Position numbers and translations under genes: made by a program. Below the pieces are notes generated by a model that saw only the letters and a program-made list of their open reading frames with translations, made no database searches and was not told where the DNA came from. A stretch of DNA of 64,000 nt, from contig NZ_CP049015.1 in the NCBI RefSeq assembly GCF_011064845.1, forward strand, positions 1,984,001 to 2,048,000, written 5' to 3'. The stretch is from Citrobacter freundii ATCC 8090 = MTCC 1658 = NBRC 12681 (GTDB lineage: Bacteria; Pseudomonadota; Gammaproteobacteria; Enterobacterales; Enterobacteriaceae). This document shows, piece by piece, positions 15,472 to 28,101 of this stretch. Position 1 is the first letter of the stretch. Every line of letters begins with the position of its first letter.

Positions 15472-16531
15472 ACTCGGTTTCCTTATTATTAGTTTGACTC
15501 GTTTGACTTAGTCTGGACGCGACGGCAATTTGTCCTAAAGAGATCCCTCCATCATTAGTGGGTACAAGTTGATGGCAGTAAGCTTCAAATCCTGCCGCGT
15601 GTAATCGGTCAAGAGCATTGATGAGAAGAAACTCATTACAAAAAACCCCGCCGCTTAATACCACTTGCCGTGTTTTTGCGTGCACAGACAAACGGATGCA
15701 GACCGCGGTAATAATCTCTACGATGGTCGAATGAAAGCGTCGGCTTAACTCAGGTAAATCGAGAGGCCGTGTTGTCAGTGCTGAAATCAATTCGTGGACC
15801 AACGGGCGATAATCCACTTCGAGATGGCCTTCTGATTCCACAATCGAGAAGGCAAAAGGTTGCGCCATATGAAGAGCGCATTGCAACAACGCTTCTAATT
15901 CAATGGCGGCCTGCGCTTCGTATTCAATATGCGTACAAATACCCATTAATGCGGAGATGCCATCGAAAAGTCGACCGATGCTGCTGGTTACAGGCGTGTT
16001 GATCCTGCGCATAGCCATTTTGGCGAAGACGTCACGCTGTTGAGCCGGCAACGTGCTTAGACCTGGAATTGAGGATTCAGGAATATGCTCGCCGAAAATT
16101 TCTGTTAATAGCGAAATAGCGATCCGGATGGGTTCTTTAACCGCGCTGTCACCGCCTGGTAAAGCGATGTGGCGCAGATGTGCTGCACGTTCAACGCTTC
16201 TGGTATCCCCCACAAGAAATTCGCCACCCCAGATTGCGCCATCAGTGCCGTAACCCGTACCGTCGAATACTACGCCAATCGTTTTTCCTCTGAGTCCGTT
16301 CTCGGCCATACACGCAGCCATATGCGCATGATGATGCTGTACCTGAATAACCCGCAGCTGCGATTGCTCCAGCGCATTGCGCGTTGAGCGAAACGCCGGA
16401 TGAAGGTCACAGGCCACAATCGTTGGCTCAATATCGAGGAGCTTTTGCAGGTGATTGACGCACGCAAGGTGTGATTTAAACGTAAGGTCATTTTTGAGAT
16501 CGCCAATGTGTTGACTCATAAACTGTAGTGG

Positions 16532-17700
<1,169 letters not shown>

Positions 17701-19053
17701 TGAGGCACCTGTAATGTTCTGAGGTGAGCATATCACCTCTGTTCAGGTGGCCAAATTCAGTAAACCACTACAAACACCTTATTACCTTTAGCAATGCTAA
17801 CGGTGGTTTTCAGTTCCGCCCCGAGAGCGATGATCGGATCAACGTTGAAAGGAAGGTGGACAGGGTAGGGGGCATAACCTCGTGAACGTCGCAGGAATGA
17901 AAGGTGGTTACGATGAGCCATAACGCGGACCACTGAATCATCGATACGCGTGTGAATATCACGATCGTTAAGAATAAAATAGTCCGCGATTTCGCCCAAC
18001 TGCGCAATTGCACTCACATTATCAAATACGATAGGGTGGCCTGAAAGATTGCCGCTGGTCATCACCAGCGCTGGCATTGTGGCATCTTCTAGCATTAAAT
18101 ACTGAAGCGGCGTTGATGGCAGCATGACGCCAATATTCGGATTATGCGGTGCGATGATTTCCGGCATCGTACTGCGGCGTTTACGCAGCAGTACGATGGG
18201 GCGCTCTACACTTTCCAGGTGTTTTCTTTCCTGAGCGTTGACGTGGACTATTTGTGCCGCGTTGTCCGCGTCCCTTACCATAATGGCAAAAGGTTTTGCA
18301 TCTCTACGTTTGCGTTGCCTCAGTTGCGAAACCGCATCTTCATTACTCGCATCAACAACCAGATGAAAACCGCCAAGGCTTTTAATCGCAATAATCGCCC
18401 CTTCGTGTAGTCTTGCTATGGCAAATTTGACGATATCATCTGTTATTACGGTCTCGCCATTACGTGACCTCAGATCCAGTTTTGGTCCGCATGCGGGGCA
18501 GGCATTGGGTTGCGCGTGATAACGACGATTATCGAGATCGTCATACTCATGCTGACAGGCCGGGCACATTGCAAAGGCTTGCATTGTTGTTTGTGAACGG
18601 TCATAGGGCATTGCCTGGATAATTGAATATCGCGGCCCGCAGTTTGTGCAATTAATAAAAGCGTACCGATAGCGCGGGTTCTGCGGATCAAACATTTCGT
18701 TCAGACAATCCTGACAGACGTTTGAGTCTGGCGGGATAATGGTATCCATCTTCGCAAGCTGACGGCTTTTACGGATACTAAACTCTGCGTAACGTTGATC
18801 CGAATTTTCTCGCGGTACCTCCACAATACCATTGATGCGGGCCATTGGCGGCGGGTTAGATGCCAGCTCATCAATAAGCTGCGCGATATTGTCTGATGTA
18901 GCCTGTAGTTCCAGTAACACGCCTTCGGAATCATTGAGAACCCAGCCGGTCGCGGCAAAGGTGCGAGCCAGTCGATGGACGAAAGGACGAAACCCGACTC
19001 CCTGGACAATTCCGCAAATGCGGTAACGTCGGGTTTCCAGAGCGCCGCCTTGC

Positions 19054-20094
19054 TCAGCAGAGTCGTGGCAATTCTGCACCATAGAGCTCCTCTATTATTG
19101 TCGATACGGTTCCATCCTGCTCAAGCATGCTGACTCTCACTTCTGGCGTTGCTAATACCTCGCCAATAATGGCGGCTTTTTGGCCAAGTGGGTGCGTCTT
19201 TAATAGTCTGAGCACGTCTTCTGCGCTGTCTGGTTCGACAAACAGGCAAAGGCATCCCTCGTTTGCAAGATTGATGACATCGACGCCCAGCATATTTGCC
19301 GCCATCGCCGTTTCAGGCTGGATGGGTAAAGATTGCCGTTCGCAGCGCATTTCATGCTTTGCTGCACGGGCATGTTCATGGAGTACCGCGGAAAGTCCAC
19401 CGCGAGTGACATCTCTCATCGAGGCAATTTTCCCGGCAGGAACGGCATCGATAAGCTGGTGAATCATCGCGTTGAGAGGGGCGCAGTCGCTGAGAATATT
19501 TCGTTCAAACCCCAGACCTTCACGCAGAGATAACAAATGAATGGAGTGATTCCCAATAAAACCACTGAGGATGATTTTTTGTCCTGGGCGCACGTTTTTG
19601 ATTGAAACGGGGGCGCGCTCAATAACGCCGACGCCTGCTGTATTGATGAACAAGCGATCTGCCTCACCCTTGCCGACAACTTTCGTGTCTCCGGCAACAA
19701 TTTTGACGTCTGCAGCAATGGCTGTATCGCGAACTGACTCAATAATGGCGCTCAGTTCAGATATGGGCATACCGTCTTCAATAATGAGACTCAGCGTCAG
19801 ATACAGCGGACGTGCGCCACTTACCGCAAGATCGTTAACGGTACCGCATACGGCAATTTTACCGATATCCCCATTGCCAAAGATCAGCGGAGTGACAACA
19901 AAAGAATCTGTAGTAAATGCAATTTGTCGGGACGGTAACTCCAGTAACGCGCTGTCTTCCATGGTTCCCAGATAAGTATCGCCCAAAATTTCCGCAATTA
20001 ATTCGACCAGTTCCCTGCTCAGGCGAGCGCCCGTGCCATGGTCCAGAACGACGGTATCTGTTGGTTTCATTGCTTGTGTTAATGGACTTTTCAT
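19054..20094 (-). CDS. hypE: HypE-like carbamoyl dehydratase
   Basis: A 346-residue PurM/AIR-synthase-fold protein. VLDHGTGARLSRELV matches the HypE N-terminus, AFTTDSFVVTPLIFGNGDIG the ATP-binding region, and the chain ends ELPRLC, keeping the terminal cysteine that receives the carbamoyl group and is dehydrated to thiocyanate. HypE therefore looks competent. Its ATG overlaps the cysteine-hydrolase stop by four bases, and its 3' end overlaps hypF by 29 bases. No hypABCD, hydrogenase or formate-lyase genes are nearby, so it may be a second copy used for something other than [NiFe]-hydrogenase cyanide ligands. Confidence 0.88.
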   Translation of the reverse strand: MKSPLTQAMKPTDTVVLDHGTGARLSRELVELIAEILGDTYLGTMEDSALLELPSRQIAFTTDSFVVTPLIFGNGDIGKIAVCGTVNDLAVSGARPLYLTLSLIIEDGMPISELSAIIESVRDTAIAADVKIVAGDTKVVGKGEADRLFINTAGVGVIERAPVSIKNVRPGQKIILSGFIGNHSIHLLSLREGLGFERNILSDCAPLNAMIHQLIDAVPAGKIASMRDVTRGGLSAVLHEHARAAKHEMRCERQSLPIQPETAMAANMLGVDVINLANEGCLCLFVEPDSAEDVLRLLKTHPLGQKAAIIGEVLATPEVRVSMLEQDGTVSTIIEELYGAELPRLC

Positions 20095-20690
20095 GCGGTT
20101 TTCCTTTCGTTGCGCTCAGGAAGATCGTCATGTTTTGCTAGCAGCGATAAAATCTCAGCCGAGGGGGCAACGGTTGCGCAATAGCTGGCAAGCCACTCTA
20201 AGGCGCGAGTGGTATCATCGGCAGAAGGGGCAAATACGCAATCTTCCGGCACCCAAACATTGTATCCGCGGAAAAATGCATCTGCGGCCGTGGTTTGTAC
20301 GCAAACATGCGTTTGTAAGCCGGTCACGATGACCGTTTTTACACCCAGTTTTTGCAGTGTTTCATCAAGATTATTATTAAAGAAACCGCTATCTCTGCCT
20401 TTTACTACGATGAGATCGGAGGGGGCGCAAATACTGTCGATTATTCGATTTTCAGGTCGTCCTGCGAGGGCGGGAATACCTGCATCGCGATTTTTATAGC
20501 GCCGTTGTACTGCGGGATCGGCAGGATCATTTATTAACTGCAAATGGATGACTGCCTGGTTTTGATTTCTGATGCCGTCAAGAAACTGATTAAATGCAGT
20601 CAATTTTTGTTCTAATTCCTGAGTCGAATAGGTTATTTTATATGTAAATTCATATTGCAGATCATTTGTTAACACAGCTACATTTGGCAT
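20091..20690 (-). CDS. Isochorismatase-fold cysteine hydrolase
   Basis: A 199-residue member of the isochorismatase/nicotinamidase fold. The triad is visible: Asp10 in LTNDLQYEF, the lysine in IVVKGRDSGF, and the cysteine in THVCVQTTAADAFFRGY, in the usual order. Family members hydrolyse amides such as nicotinamide, N-carbamoyl compounds or isochorismate-type ethers. As first gene of an operon with hypE and hypF, an N-carbamoyl or ureido compound is an attractive substrate, which is inference. About 160 bp of AT-rich DNA separate it from the divergent LysR gene. Confidence 0.82.
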   Translation of the reverse strand: MPNVAVLTNDLQYEFTYKITYSTQELEQKLTAFNQFLDGIRNQNQAVIHLQLINDPADPAVQRRYKNRDAGIPALAGRPENRIIDSICAPSDLIVVKGRDSGFFNNNLDETLQKLGVKTVIVTGLQTHVCVQTTAADAFFRGYNVWVPEDCVFAPSADDTTRALEWLASYCATVAPSAEILSLLAKHDDLPERNERKTA

Positions 20691-20851
20691 ATTTATATTC
20701 TTTTATCATTAAAATAATGGGCGTAATTTTTTTTGCGATTTCTCTATGGAGAGTTATGTTTATTTATTGCCATGCTTTGCTATCATGTGCTTATTATAGG
20801 TATTTGTATAATTCCATTTTTTTCAAGGTTCGATAAATGAAAGGAATAGAT

Positions 20852-21727
20852 ATGAAATTGCTGCGTGCCTTTGTTACGTTGGCGATAAAAGGAAGTTATA
20901 GCAATGCTGCAAAGGAACTTTTCCTGACTCAGCCAGCACTGTCAAAGCAGATACAAACGCTGGAGCATTTGACCGGTGGTGAGCTTTTTTTGCGCGGACG
21001 CCATGGCGCGAGTTTGACAGTATTTGGTCAACAGATTTTTTCAAAAGCCAATGAACTTTTACAATCCCATATTGAATTTCTAAACTATGCGAAAGAAATA
21101 AATACCAGAAATCGTGAAAAGTTATTTATGGGATTTGGTCTTTCCTCTTTTCAGCAAGTACCCAAGTGGATAAATCAATTCCATCAGCAATTTTCCGAGT
21201 GTGAAGTGGTTATTAATCATCTTCCCTCCAGCGCTCAGATGAAAATGTTGTTGGAAGGACGCTTGCATATCGGTTTTGTCCGGATGCCGGTCAGTAAAGG
21301 CCTGGCTTCATATATTTTTTATGAGGAAACGCTGGCTCTTGCTGTTCCGATGGAGGGTTATATGGAAAGCATGACTATTCAGAGTGCGCTATCGGCATAT
21401 CCCTTACTCCAGTTGGATCCATCAACCAGCCCATGTCTTGCGGAACAAACCTCACTCTTTCTACAAAGCATCCAACTTAGCGCTGAACCGGTCTCTGTAA
21501 CAAATGACATGACTACGCTATTGGCATTGGTTGCCGGGGGGAACGGAGTCGCCTTTTTACCCACAAGTGTCCGGCATTTTTTGCCTGCCGAAGCGAGACT
21601 ATTGATGCTCGCTGAAAAACAAATTCGCTGGAACATTGGTGTGGCATGGAACCCCAAAATTAAAAACCATCGGCGGGACGATTTCTTGCGCCTGGTGGTG
21701 GCCGGGGAGGCCGATATCGTCATGTAG
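20852..21727 (+). CDS. LysR-family regulator of the hypEF operon
   Basis: A 291-residue LysR-type regulator with an N-terminal winged helix-turn-helix (LRAFVTLAIKGSYSNAAKEL ... TQPALSKQIQTLE) and a substrate-binding domain. I chose the ATG at 20852, which has AAAGGA seven bases upstream; an in-frame ATG at 20837 overlaps that site. It is divergent from the cysteine hydrolase gene, the usual place for a LysR regulator controlling the neighbouring operon. The ligand is unknown. AT content is above that of the hinT block that follows, in keeping with transfer. Confidence 0.85.
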   Translation: MKLLRAFVTLAIKGSYSNAAKELFLTQPALSKQIQTLEHLTGGELFLRGRHGASLTVFGQQIFSKANELLQSHIEFLNYAKEINTRNREKLFMGFGLSSFQQVPKWINQFHQQFSECEVVINHLPSSAQMKMLLEGRLHIGFVRMPVSKGLASYIFYEETLALAVPMEGYMESMTIQSALSAYPLLQLDPSTSPCLAEQTSLFLQSIQLSAEPVSVTNDMTTLLALVAGGNGVAFLPTSVRHFLPAEARLLMLAEKQIRWNIGVAWNPKIKNHRRDDFLRLVVAGEADIVM

Positions 21728-21998
21728 CCGTTATACGCCCTGACGAGAAGGTAACGGCCACGCATTGATGCCTGACGTGTAAACCGCTTTGGGCATAAAT
21801 GAAATAGGATTTCAGTACTATGCTTAAGCAATAGCGCAGGGAAATGGTTATAAGAGCAGCACTGACTGGGGTTTTCGCTTAAAAAATCGAGGGTTAAAGT
21901 TGAAAGAGCGTGAGTAACTCGCTCATACTCTATACTCGCAGAGTTACCCGGCGTAGCATGGCAAAACGCTTGGGCTGTTAATGAAAAAGGAAAACGTC

Positions 21999-22358
21999 GT
22001 GGCAGAAGAAACTATATTCAGCAAAATTATCCGTCGTGAAATTCCGTCGGATATCGTATACCAGGATGAACTGGTCACTGCGTTTCGTGATATTTCCCCT
22101 CAGGCACCTACGCATATTCTGATCATTCCTAACATCCTGATCCCAACCGTCAACGATGTGACGGCTGAACATGAACAGGCATTGGGCCGCATGATCACCG
22201 TTGCAGCGAAAATTGCTGAGCAGGAAGGCATTGCTGCAGATGGGTACCGCTTAATCATGAACACCAACCGCCACGGGGGTCAGGAGGTGTATCACATTCA
22301 TATGCATCTGCTGGGTGGCCGTGCGCTTGGCCCAATGCTCGCGCATAAAGGTCTGTAG
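21999..22358 (+). CDS. hinT: HIT-family purine nucleoside phosphoramidase HinT
   Basis: A 119-residue HIT protein that splits AMP-lysine and similar phosphoramidates. The histidine triad VYHIHMHLL is near residues 97-105. I set the start at the GTG at 21999 (AAGG upstream), which gives the exact E. coli length and N-terminus ([17 protein letters not shown]). It opens the conserved hinT-ycfL-lpoB-thiK-nagZ-ycfP run; spacing to ycfL is two bases. The 270 bases before it hold no gene. Confidence 0.97.
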   Translation: MAEETIFSKIIRREIPSDIVYQDELVTAFRDISPQAPTHILIIPNILIPTVNDVTAEHEQALGRMITVAAKIAEQEGIAADGYRLIMNTNRHGGQEVYHIHMHLLGGRALGPMLAHKGL

Positions 22359-22360
22359 GC

Positions 22361-22735
22361 ATGATCAGAGGATGCATTGCACTTTCACTGGGCTTGCTGC
22401 TACTGGCGGGTTGTCGAACACACCCAGAAATTCCGGTAAGTGATGAACAGTCGCTGGTGATGGAGTCAACGATTCTGGCGGCAGGTATAACAGCAGAACA
22501 GCCCACGTTAACCACGTCTGATATTCAGGCCTCGGCATCCTCGCGACTCTATAACGAAAGACAAGAATCCGTCACCGTTCATTATCGGTTTTACTGGTAT
22601 GACGCCAGAGGACTGGAAATGCATCCTCTGGAAGCGCCGCGCAGCGTGACTATTCCGGCGCATTCGTCGGTGACGCTGTACGGCAGCGCCAATTTTCTGG
22701 GGGCGCACAAGGTTAGACTTTATCTTTATTTGTAA
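22361..22735 (+). CDS. ycfL: Lipoprotein YcfL
   Basis: A 124-residue lipoprotein with signal peptide and lipobox LLAGC (Cys18), followed by a small beta-rich domain (VTVHYRFYWYDARGLEMHP). It matches E. coli YcfL along its length. Function is unclear; it sits between hinT and lpoB, with only short gaps, and is probably exported to the outer membrane. Confidence 0.93.
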   Translation: MIRGCIALSLGLLLLAGCRTHPEIPVSDEQSLVMESTILAAGITAEQPTLTTSDIQASASSRLYNERQESVTVHYRFYWYDARGLEMHPLEAPRSVTIPAHSSVTLYGSANFLGAHKVRLYLYL

Positions 22736-22748
22736 GGGGTGAATCTTG

Positions 22749-23370
22749 ATGATCAAAATGAATCGCTACGCACTGGTTGCCGCGCTGGCGATGTTTCTCT
22801 CTGGCTGTGTGGTGCAACGAGAGCCCGCACCGGTAGAGGAAGTCAAGCCAGTGCCGGAACAGCCTGTGCAGCCGCAACAGCCGGTGCCGGTAGTGCCAAC
22901 GGTGCCAACCATACCGCAGCAGCCGGGTCCGATTGAGCACGAGGACCAAACGGCGCAGCCGACGCCACGTCAACGTCATTATGACTGGAACGGGGCTATG
23001 CAGCCGATGGTCGGAAAAATGCTGCAGGCTGACGGCGTAAAAGCGGGCGGCGTTCTGCTGGTTGATAGCGTGAATAACCGCACCAACGGCTCGTTAAACG
23101 CGGGTGAAGCCACCGAAACCTTACGTAATGCTCTGGCGAATAACGGTAAGTTTACTCTGGTTTCCGCTCAGCAACTGGCAGTCGCCAAGCAGCAGTTAGG
23201 TCTGTCGCCGAACGATAGCCTGGGAACGCGCAGTAAAGCGATTGGTATCGCCCGTAACGTTGGCGCGCAGTATGTGCTTTATTCCAGTGCATCCGGCAAC
23301 GTCAATTCGCCTGCGCTGCAAATGCAATTAATGCTGGTACAAACTGGCGAGATAATCTGGTCAGGTAAAG

Positions 23371-23390
<20 letters not shown>
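22749..23390 (+). CDS. lpoB: Outer-membrane lipoprotein LpoB, activator of PBP1B
   Basis: A 213-residue lipoprotein that reaches through the periplasm to stimulate the peptidoglycan synthase PBP1B. The lipobox LSGC is followed by a long proline- and glutamate-rich linker ([20 protein letters not shown]) and a globular domain. The ATG at 22749 (AAGGGG upstream) gives the E. coli length; a TTG lies one codon earlier. Its 3' end overlaps thiK by 20 bases. Confidence 0.96.
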
Positions 23391-25231
<1,841 letters not shown>

Positions 25232-25252
25232 CGCAAGTTTGGCGAGGATGCG

Positions 25253-25795
25253 ATGATTATCTATTTACACGGTTTTGACTCTAACAGCCCGGGCAACCAT
25301 GAGAAGGTGTTGCAGCTGCAATTCATCGACCCGGATGTCAGGCTGATTAGCTACAGTACGCGGCATCCCAAACATGATATGCAGCATCTGCTAAAAGAAG
25401 TGGACAAAATGCTACAGCTGAATGTGGATGACCGTCCGCTGATTTGTGGTGTGGGGCTCGGGGGATATTGGGCTGAACGGATTGGTTTTCTGTGTGATAT
25501 TCGTCAGGTAGTGTTTAATCCTAACCTGTTTCCGTATGAGAACATGGAAGGCAAAATTGACAGACCTGAGGAGTATGCAGACATCGCAACAAAATGCGTG
25601 ACCAATTTCCGCGAAAAGAATCGCGATCGCTGTCTGGTTATCCTGTCGCGTCATGATGAAGCGCTCAATAGCCAGCGTTCGTCGGAAGAACTGCATCACT
25701 TTTACGAGATAGTCTGGGACGAAGAGCAGACGCATAAGTTTAAGAATATCTCTCCGCATTTGCAGCGCATCAAAGCGTTCAAGACGTTAGGTTAA
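25253..25795 (+). CDS. ycfP: YcfP, alpha/beta-hydrolase-like protein
   Basis: A 180-residue protein of the YcfP/YqiA family: [18 protein letters not shown] at the start and [12 protein letters not shown] at about 63-74, where the usual serine of the nucleophile elbow (GxSxG) is glycine-leucine-glycine, so esterase activity is doubtful. Matches E. coli YcfP in length. It ends the operon; a strong terminator follows. Confidence 0.93.
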   Translation: MIIYLHGFDSNSPGNHEKVLQLQFIDPDVRLISYSTRHPKHDMQHLLKEVDKMLQLNVDDRPLICGVGLGGYWAERIGFLCDIRQVVFNPNLFPYENMEGKIDRPEEYADIATKCVTNFREKNRDRCLVILSRHDEALNSQRSSEELHHFYEIVWDEEQTHKFKNISPHLQRIKAFKTLG

Positions 25796-25811
25796 TCCTT
25801 ATTGAGTGCGT

Positions 25812-25840
25812 AAAAAACCAGCCATCGGGCTGGTTTTTTT
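25812..25840 (+). terminator. Intrinsic terminator after ycfP
   Basis: AAAAAACCAGCC, loop ATCG, GGCTGGTTTTTTT: an 8-bp GC-containing stem extended by A/T pairs and a seven-T tail. Confidence 0.95.
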
Positions 25841-25881
25841 GTTCTTAAAGTTCCGGTTGTCTATCTTTTCAGCATCAAAAC

Positions 25882-25895
25882 TTGATACACATCAA
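25882..25895. promoter_or_regulatory. FNR site upstream of ndh
   Basis: TTGATACACATCAA is a perfect match to the FNR consensus TTGATNNNNATCAA. It lies about 140 bases before the ndh start. FNR is known to repress ndh in E. coli without oxygen, and a site in this place fits. Confidence 0.85.
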
Positions 25896-26031
25896 TTTTG
25901 GTATGACCAATGCACCGTTCGTGTTATTCTCACTCTCGAAGAACATTTTCATTACTGTAACTTGTTGTTAATTAAGAGCTATATCAATAACTTTTAATTA
26001 ACAATTGGTTAATAAATTTGAGGGGGTCACG

Positions 26032-27336
26032 TTGACTACACCATTGAAAAGGATCGTGATTGTCGGCGGCGGTGCTGGCGGACTGGAAATGGCGACGCAG
26101 TTGGGTAAAAAACTCGGGCGTAAGAAAAAGGCCAAAATCACACTGGTAGACAGAAACCACAGTCACTTGTGGAAACCGTTACTGCATGAAGTGGCGACGG
26201 GTTCACTGGATGAAGGCGTGGATGCGCTGAGCTATCTGGCACATGCCCGTAACCATGGCTTCCAGTTTCAGTTAGGTTCGGTGATAGATATCGATCGTGA
26301 AGCGAAGACCATTACTCTCGCTGAGCTGCGCGATGAGAAGGGGGATCTGCTGGTTCCTGAGCGTAAAGTGCCGTATGACACGCTGGTGATGGCGTTGGGA
26401 AGTACCTCCAACGATTTCAACACTCCTGGCGTGAAAGAAAACTGCATTTTCCTCGATAACCCGCATCAGGCGCGTCGTTTCCACCAGGAGATGCTGAATC
26501 TGTTCCTGAAGTATTCCGCGAATCTGGGCGCTAACGGAAAAGTGAATATCGCCATTGTGGGCGGTGGTGCGACGGGGGTTGAGCTCTCCGCTGAGCTGCA
26601 CAATGCGGTAAAACAGCTGCACAGCTATGGTTACAAAGGGCTGACCAACGATGCGCTGAACGTTACGCTGGTGGAAGCTGGCGAGCGCATTCTGCCTGCG
26701 TTGCCGCCGCGTATTTCCGGTGCTGCGCATAATGAGTTAACCAAACTGGGCGTACGCGTACTGACCCAGACGATGGTTACCAGCGCTGACGAAGGCGGAC
26801 TGCACACCAAAGATGGCGAATACATTAAAGCCGACCTGATGGTGTGGGCGGCGGGTATCAAAGCGCCAGACTTTATGAAAGACATTGGCGGTCTGGAAAC
26901 GAACCGTATTAACCAACTGGTGGTTGAGCCAACTCTGCAGAGCACGCGCGATCCTGACGTGTACGCGATTGGTGACTGCGCTTCCTGCGCTCGCCCGGAA
27001 GGGGGTTTTGTGCCTCCGCGCGCTCAGGCAGCACACCAGATGGCGACCTGTGCGATGAACAATATTCTGGCACAGATGAACGGCAAGCCACTGAAAGCGT
27101 ATCAGTACAAAGATCACGGCTCTCTGGTCTCGCTCTCTAACTTTTCTACCGTGGGTAGCCTGATGGGCAACCTGACTCGTGGTTCGATGATGGTGGAAGG
27201 GCGTATTGCGCGCTTTGTATACATCTCACTGTACCGCATGCACCAGATTGCTTTACACGGCTACTTCAAAACCGGCCTGATGATGCTGGTCGGCAGTATC
27301 AACCGGGTGATTCGCCCGCGTCTGAAACTGCATTAA
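26032..27336 (+). CDS. ndh: NADH:quinone oxidoreductase type II
   Basis: A 434-residue flavoprotein that passes electrons from NADH to ubiquinone without pumping protons, on the inner membrane face. The FAD fold is at [13 protein letters not shown] near residue 8, the NADH fold at [17 protein letters not shown] near 172, and DVYAIGDCA near 310. The TTG at 26032 gives the E. coli N-terminus ([16 protein letters not shown]) and length; an upstream ATG at 26005 would add nine unrelated residues. Confidence 0.96.
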   Translation: MTTPLKRIVIVGGGAGGLEMATQLGKKLGRKKKAKITLVDRNHSHLWKPLLHEVATGSLDEGVDALSYLAHARNHGFQFQLGSVIDIDREAKTITLAELRDEKGDLLVPERKVPYDTLVMALGSTSNDFNTPGVKENCIFLDNPHQARRFHQEMLNLFLKYSANLGANGKVNIAIVGGGATGVELSAELHNAVKQLHSYGYKGLTNDALNVTLVEAGERILPALPPRISGAAHNELTKLGVRVLTQTMVTSADEGGLHTKDGEYIKADLMVWAAGIKAPDFMKDIGGLETNRINQLVVEPTLQSTRDPDVYAIGDCASCARPEGGFVPPRAQAAHQMATCAMNNILAQMNGKPLKAYQYKDHGSLVSLSNFSTVGSLMGNLTRGSMMVEGRIARFVYISLYRMHQIALHGYFKTGLMMLVGSINRVIRPRLKLH

Positions 27337-27350
27337 TATCGACTTGTGGC

Positions 27351-27374
27351 GCCGGATGATTTTACGCATCCGGC
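27351..27374. repeat. REP-like palindrome after ndh
   Basis: GCCGGATG (27351-27358) and CATCCGGC (27367-27374) form the core of an enterobacterial repetitive extragenic palindrome. It may stabilise or end the ndh transcript. Confidence 0.75.
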
Positions 27375-27504
27375 GTCTTCCTTCAGAGTTCTCCGAATCA
27401 TCCTGCGTTCGTGCCTCATCCTGCTATTTTCATCCGTAATCTGATTGGCATTCCTTACCTTCTGTTGCAAAGTTGTTGCTAATAGCAAAAAAGGAGGAAG
27501 TCCC

Positions 27505-28044
27505 GTGAATAAATCAATGTTGGCGGGTATAGGGATTGGCGTAGCTGCTGCGCTGGGTGTTGCAGCAGTGGCCAGTCTGAACGTTTTCGAGCGTGGCCCA
27601 CAGTATGCGCAAGTTGTCTCTGCAACACCGATTAAAGAGTCGGTAAAAACACCGCGTCAGGAGTGCCGGAACGTAACTGTCACGCACCGTAAGCCGGTAC
27701 AAGATGAAAACCGTATTGCGGGTTCCGTATTGGGGGCGGTTGCGGGTGGCGTTATTGGCCATCAGTTTGGCGGCGGACGTGGTAAAGATATTGCCACCGT
27801 GGCCGGGGCTTTAGGCGGCGGCTATGCAGGTAATCAGATTCAGGGGTCGATGCAGGAAAACGATACTTACACCACCACGCAGCAGCGTTGTAAAACGGTG
27901 TATGACAAATCTGAAAAGATGCTGGGCTACGACGTGACGTACAAAATTGGCGATCAGCAGGGGAAAATCCGTATGGATAAGGACCCCGGCGCGCAAATTC
28001 CGTTGGATAACAACGGACAGTTGGTACTGAATAACAAAGCGTAA
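27505..28044 (+). CDS. ycfJ: YcfJ, glycine-zipper protein
   Basis: A 179-residue exported protein with an N-terminal hydrophobic segment (MLAGIGIGVAAALGVAAVAS) and a 17-kDa surface-antigen/glycine-zipper region (GSVLGAVAGGVIGHQFGGGR ... VAGALGGGYAGNQIQG). The GTG at 27505, after AGGAGG, gives the E. coli length. Its role is unclear; it has been linked to biofilm and stress. Confidence 0.94.
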   Translation: MNKSMLAGIGIGVAAALGVAAVASLNVFERGPQYAQVVSATPIKESVKTPRQECRNVTVTHRKPVQDENRIAGSVLGAVAGGVIGHQFGGGRGKDIATVAGALGGGYAGNQIQGSMQENDTYTTTQQRCKTVYDKSEKMLGYDVTYKIGDQQGKIRMDKDPGAQIPLDNNGQLVLNNKA

Positions 28045-28065
28045 AATAGCATTATCCTGAACATT

Positions 28066-28100
28066 AGCCCCCCATTCGCTCAGGCTGGGGGGCTTTTTTT
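28066..28100. terminator. Intrinsic terminator between ycfJ and iutA
   Basis: AGCCCCCC pairs with GGGGGGCT across a 13-base loop, followed by seven T residues on the plus strand. It lies between convergent genes and mainly serves ycfJ. Confidence 0.88.
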
Positions 28101-28101
28101 A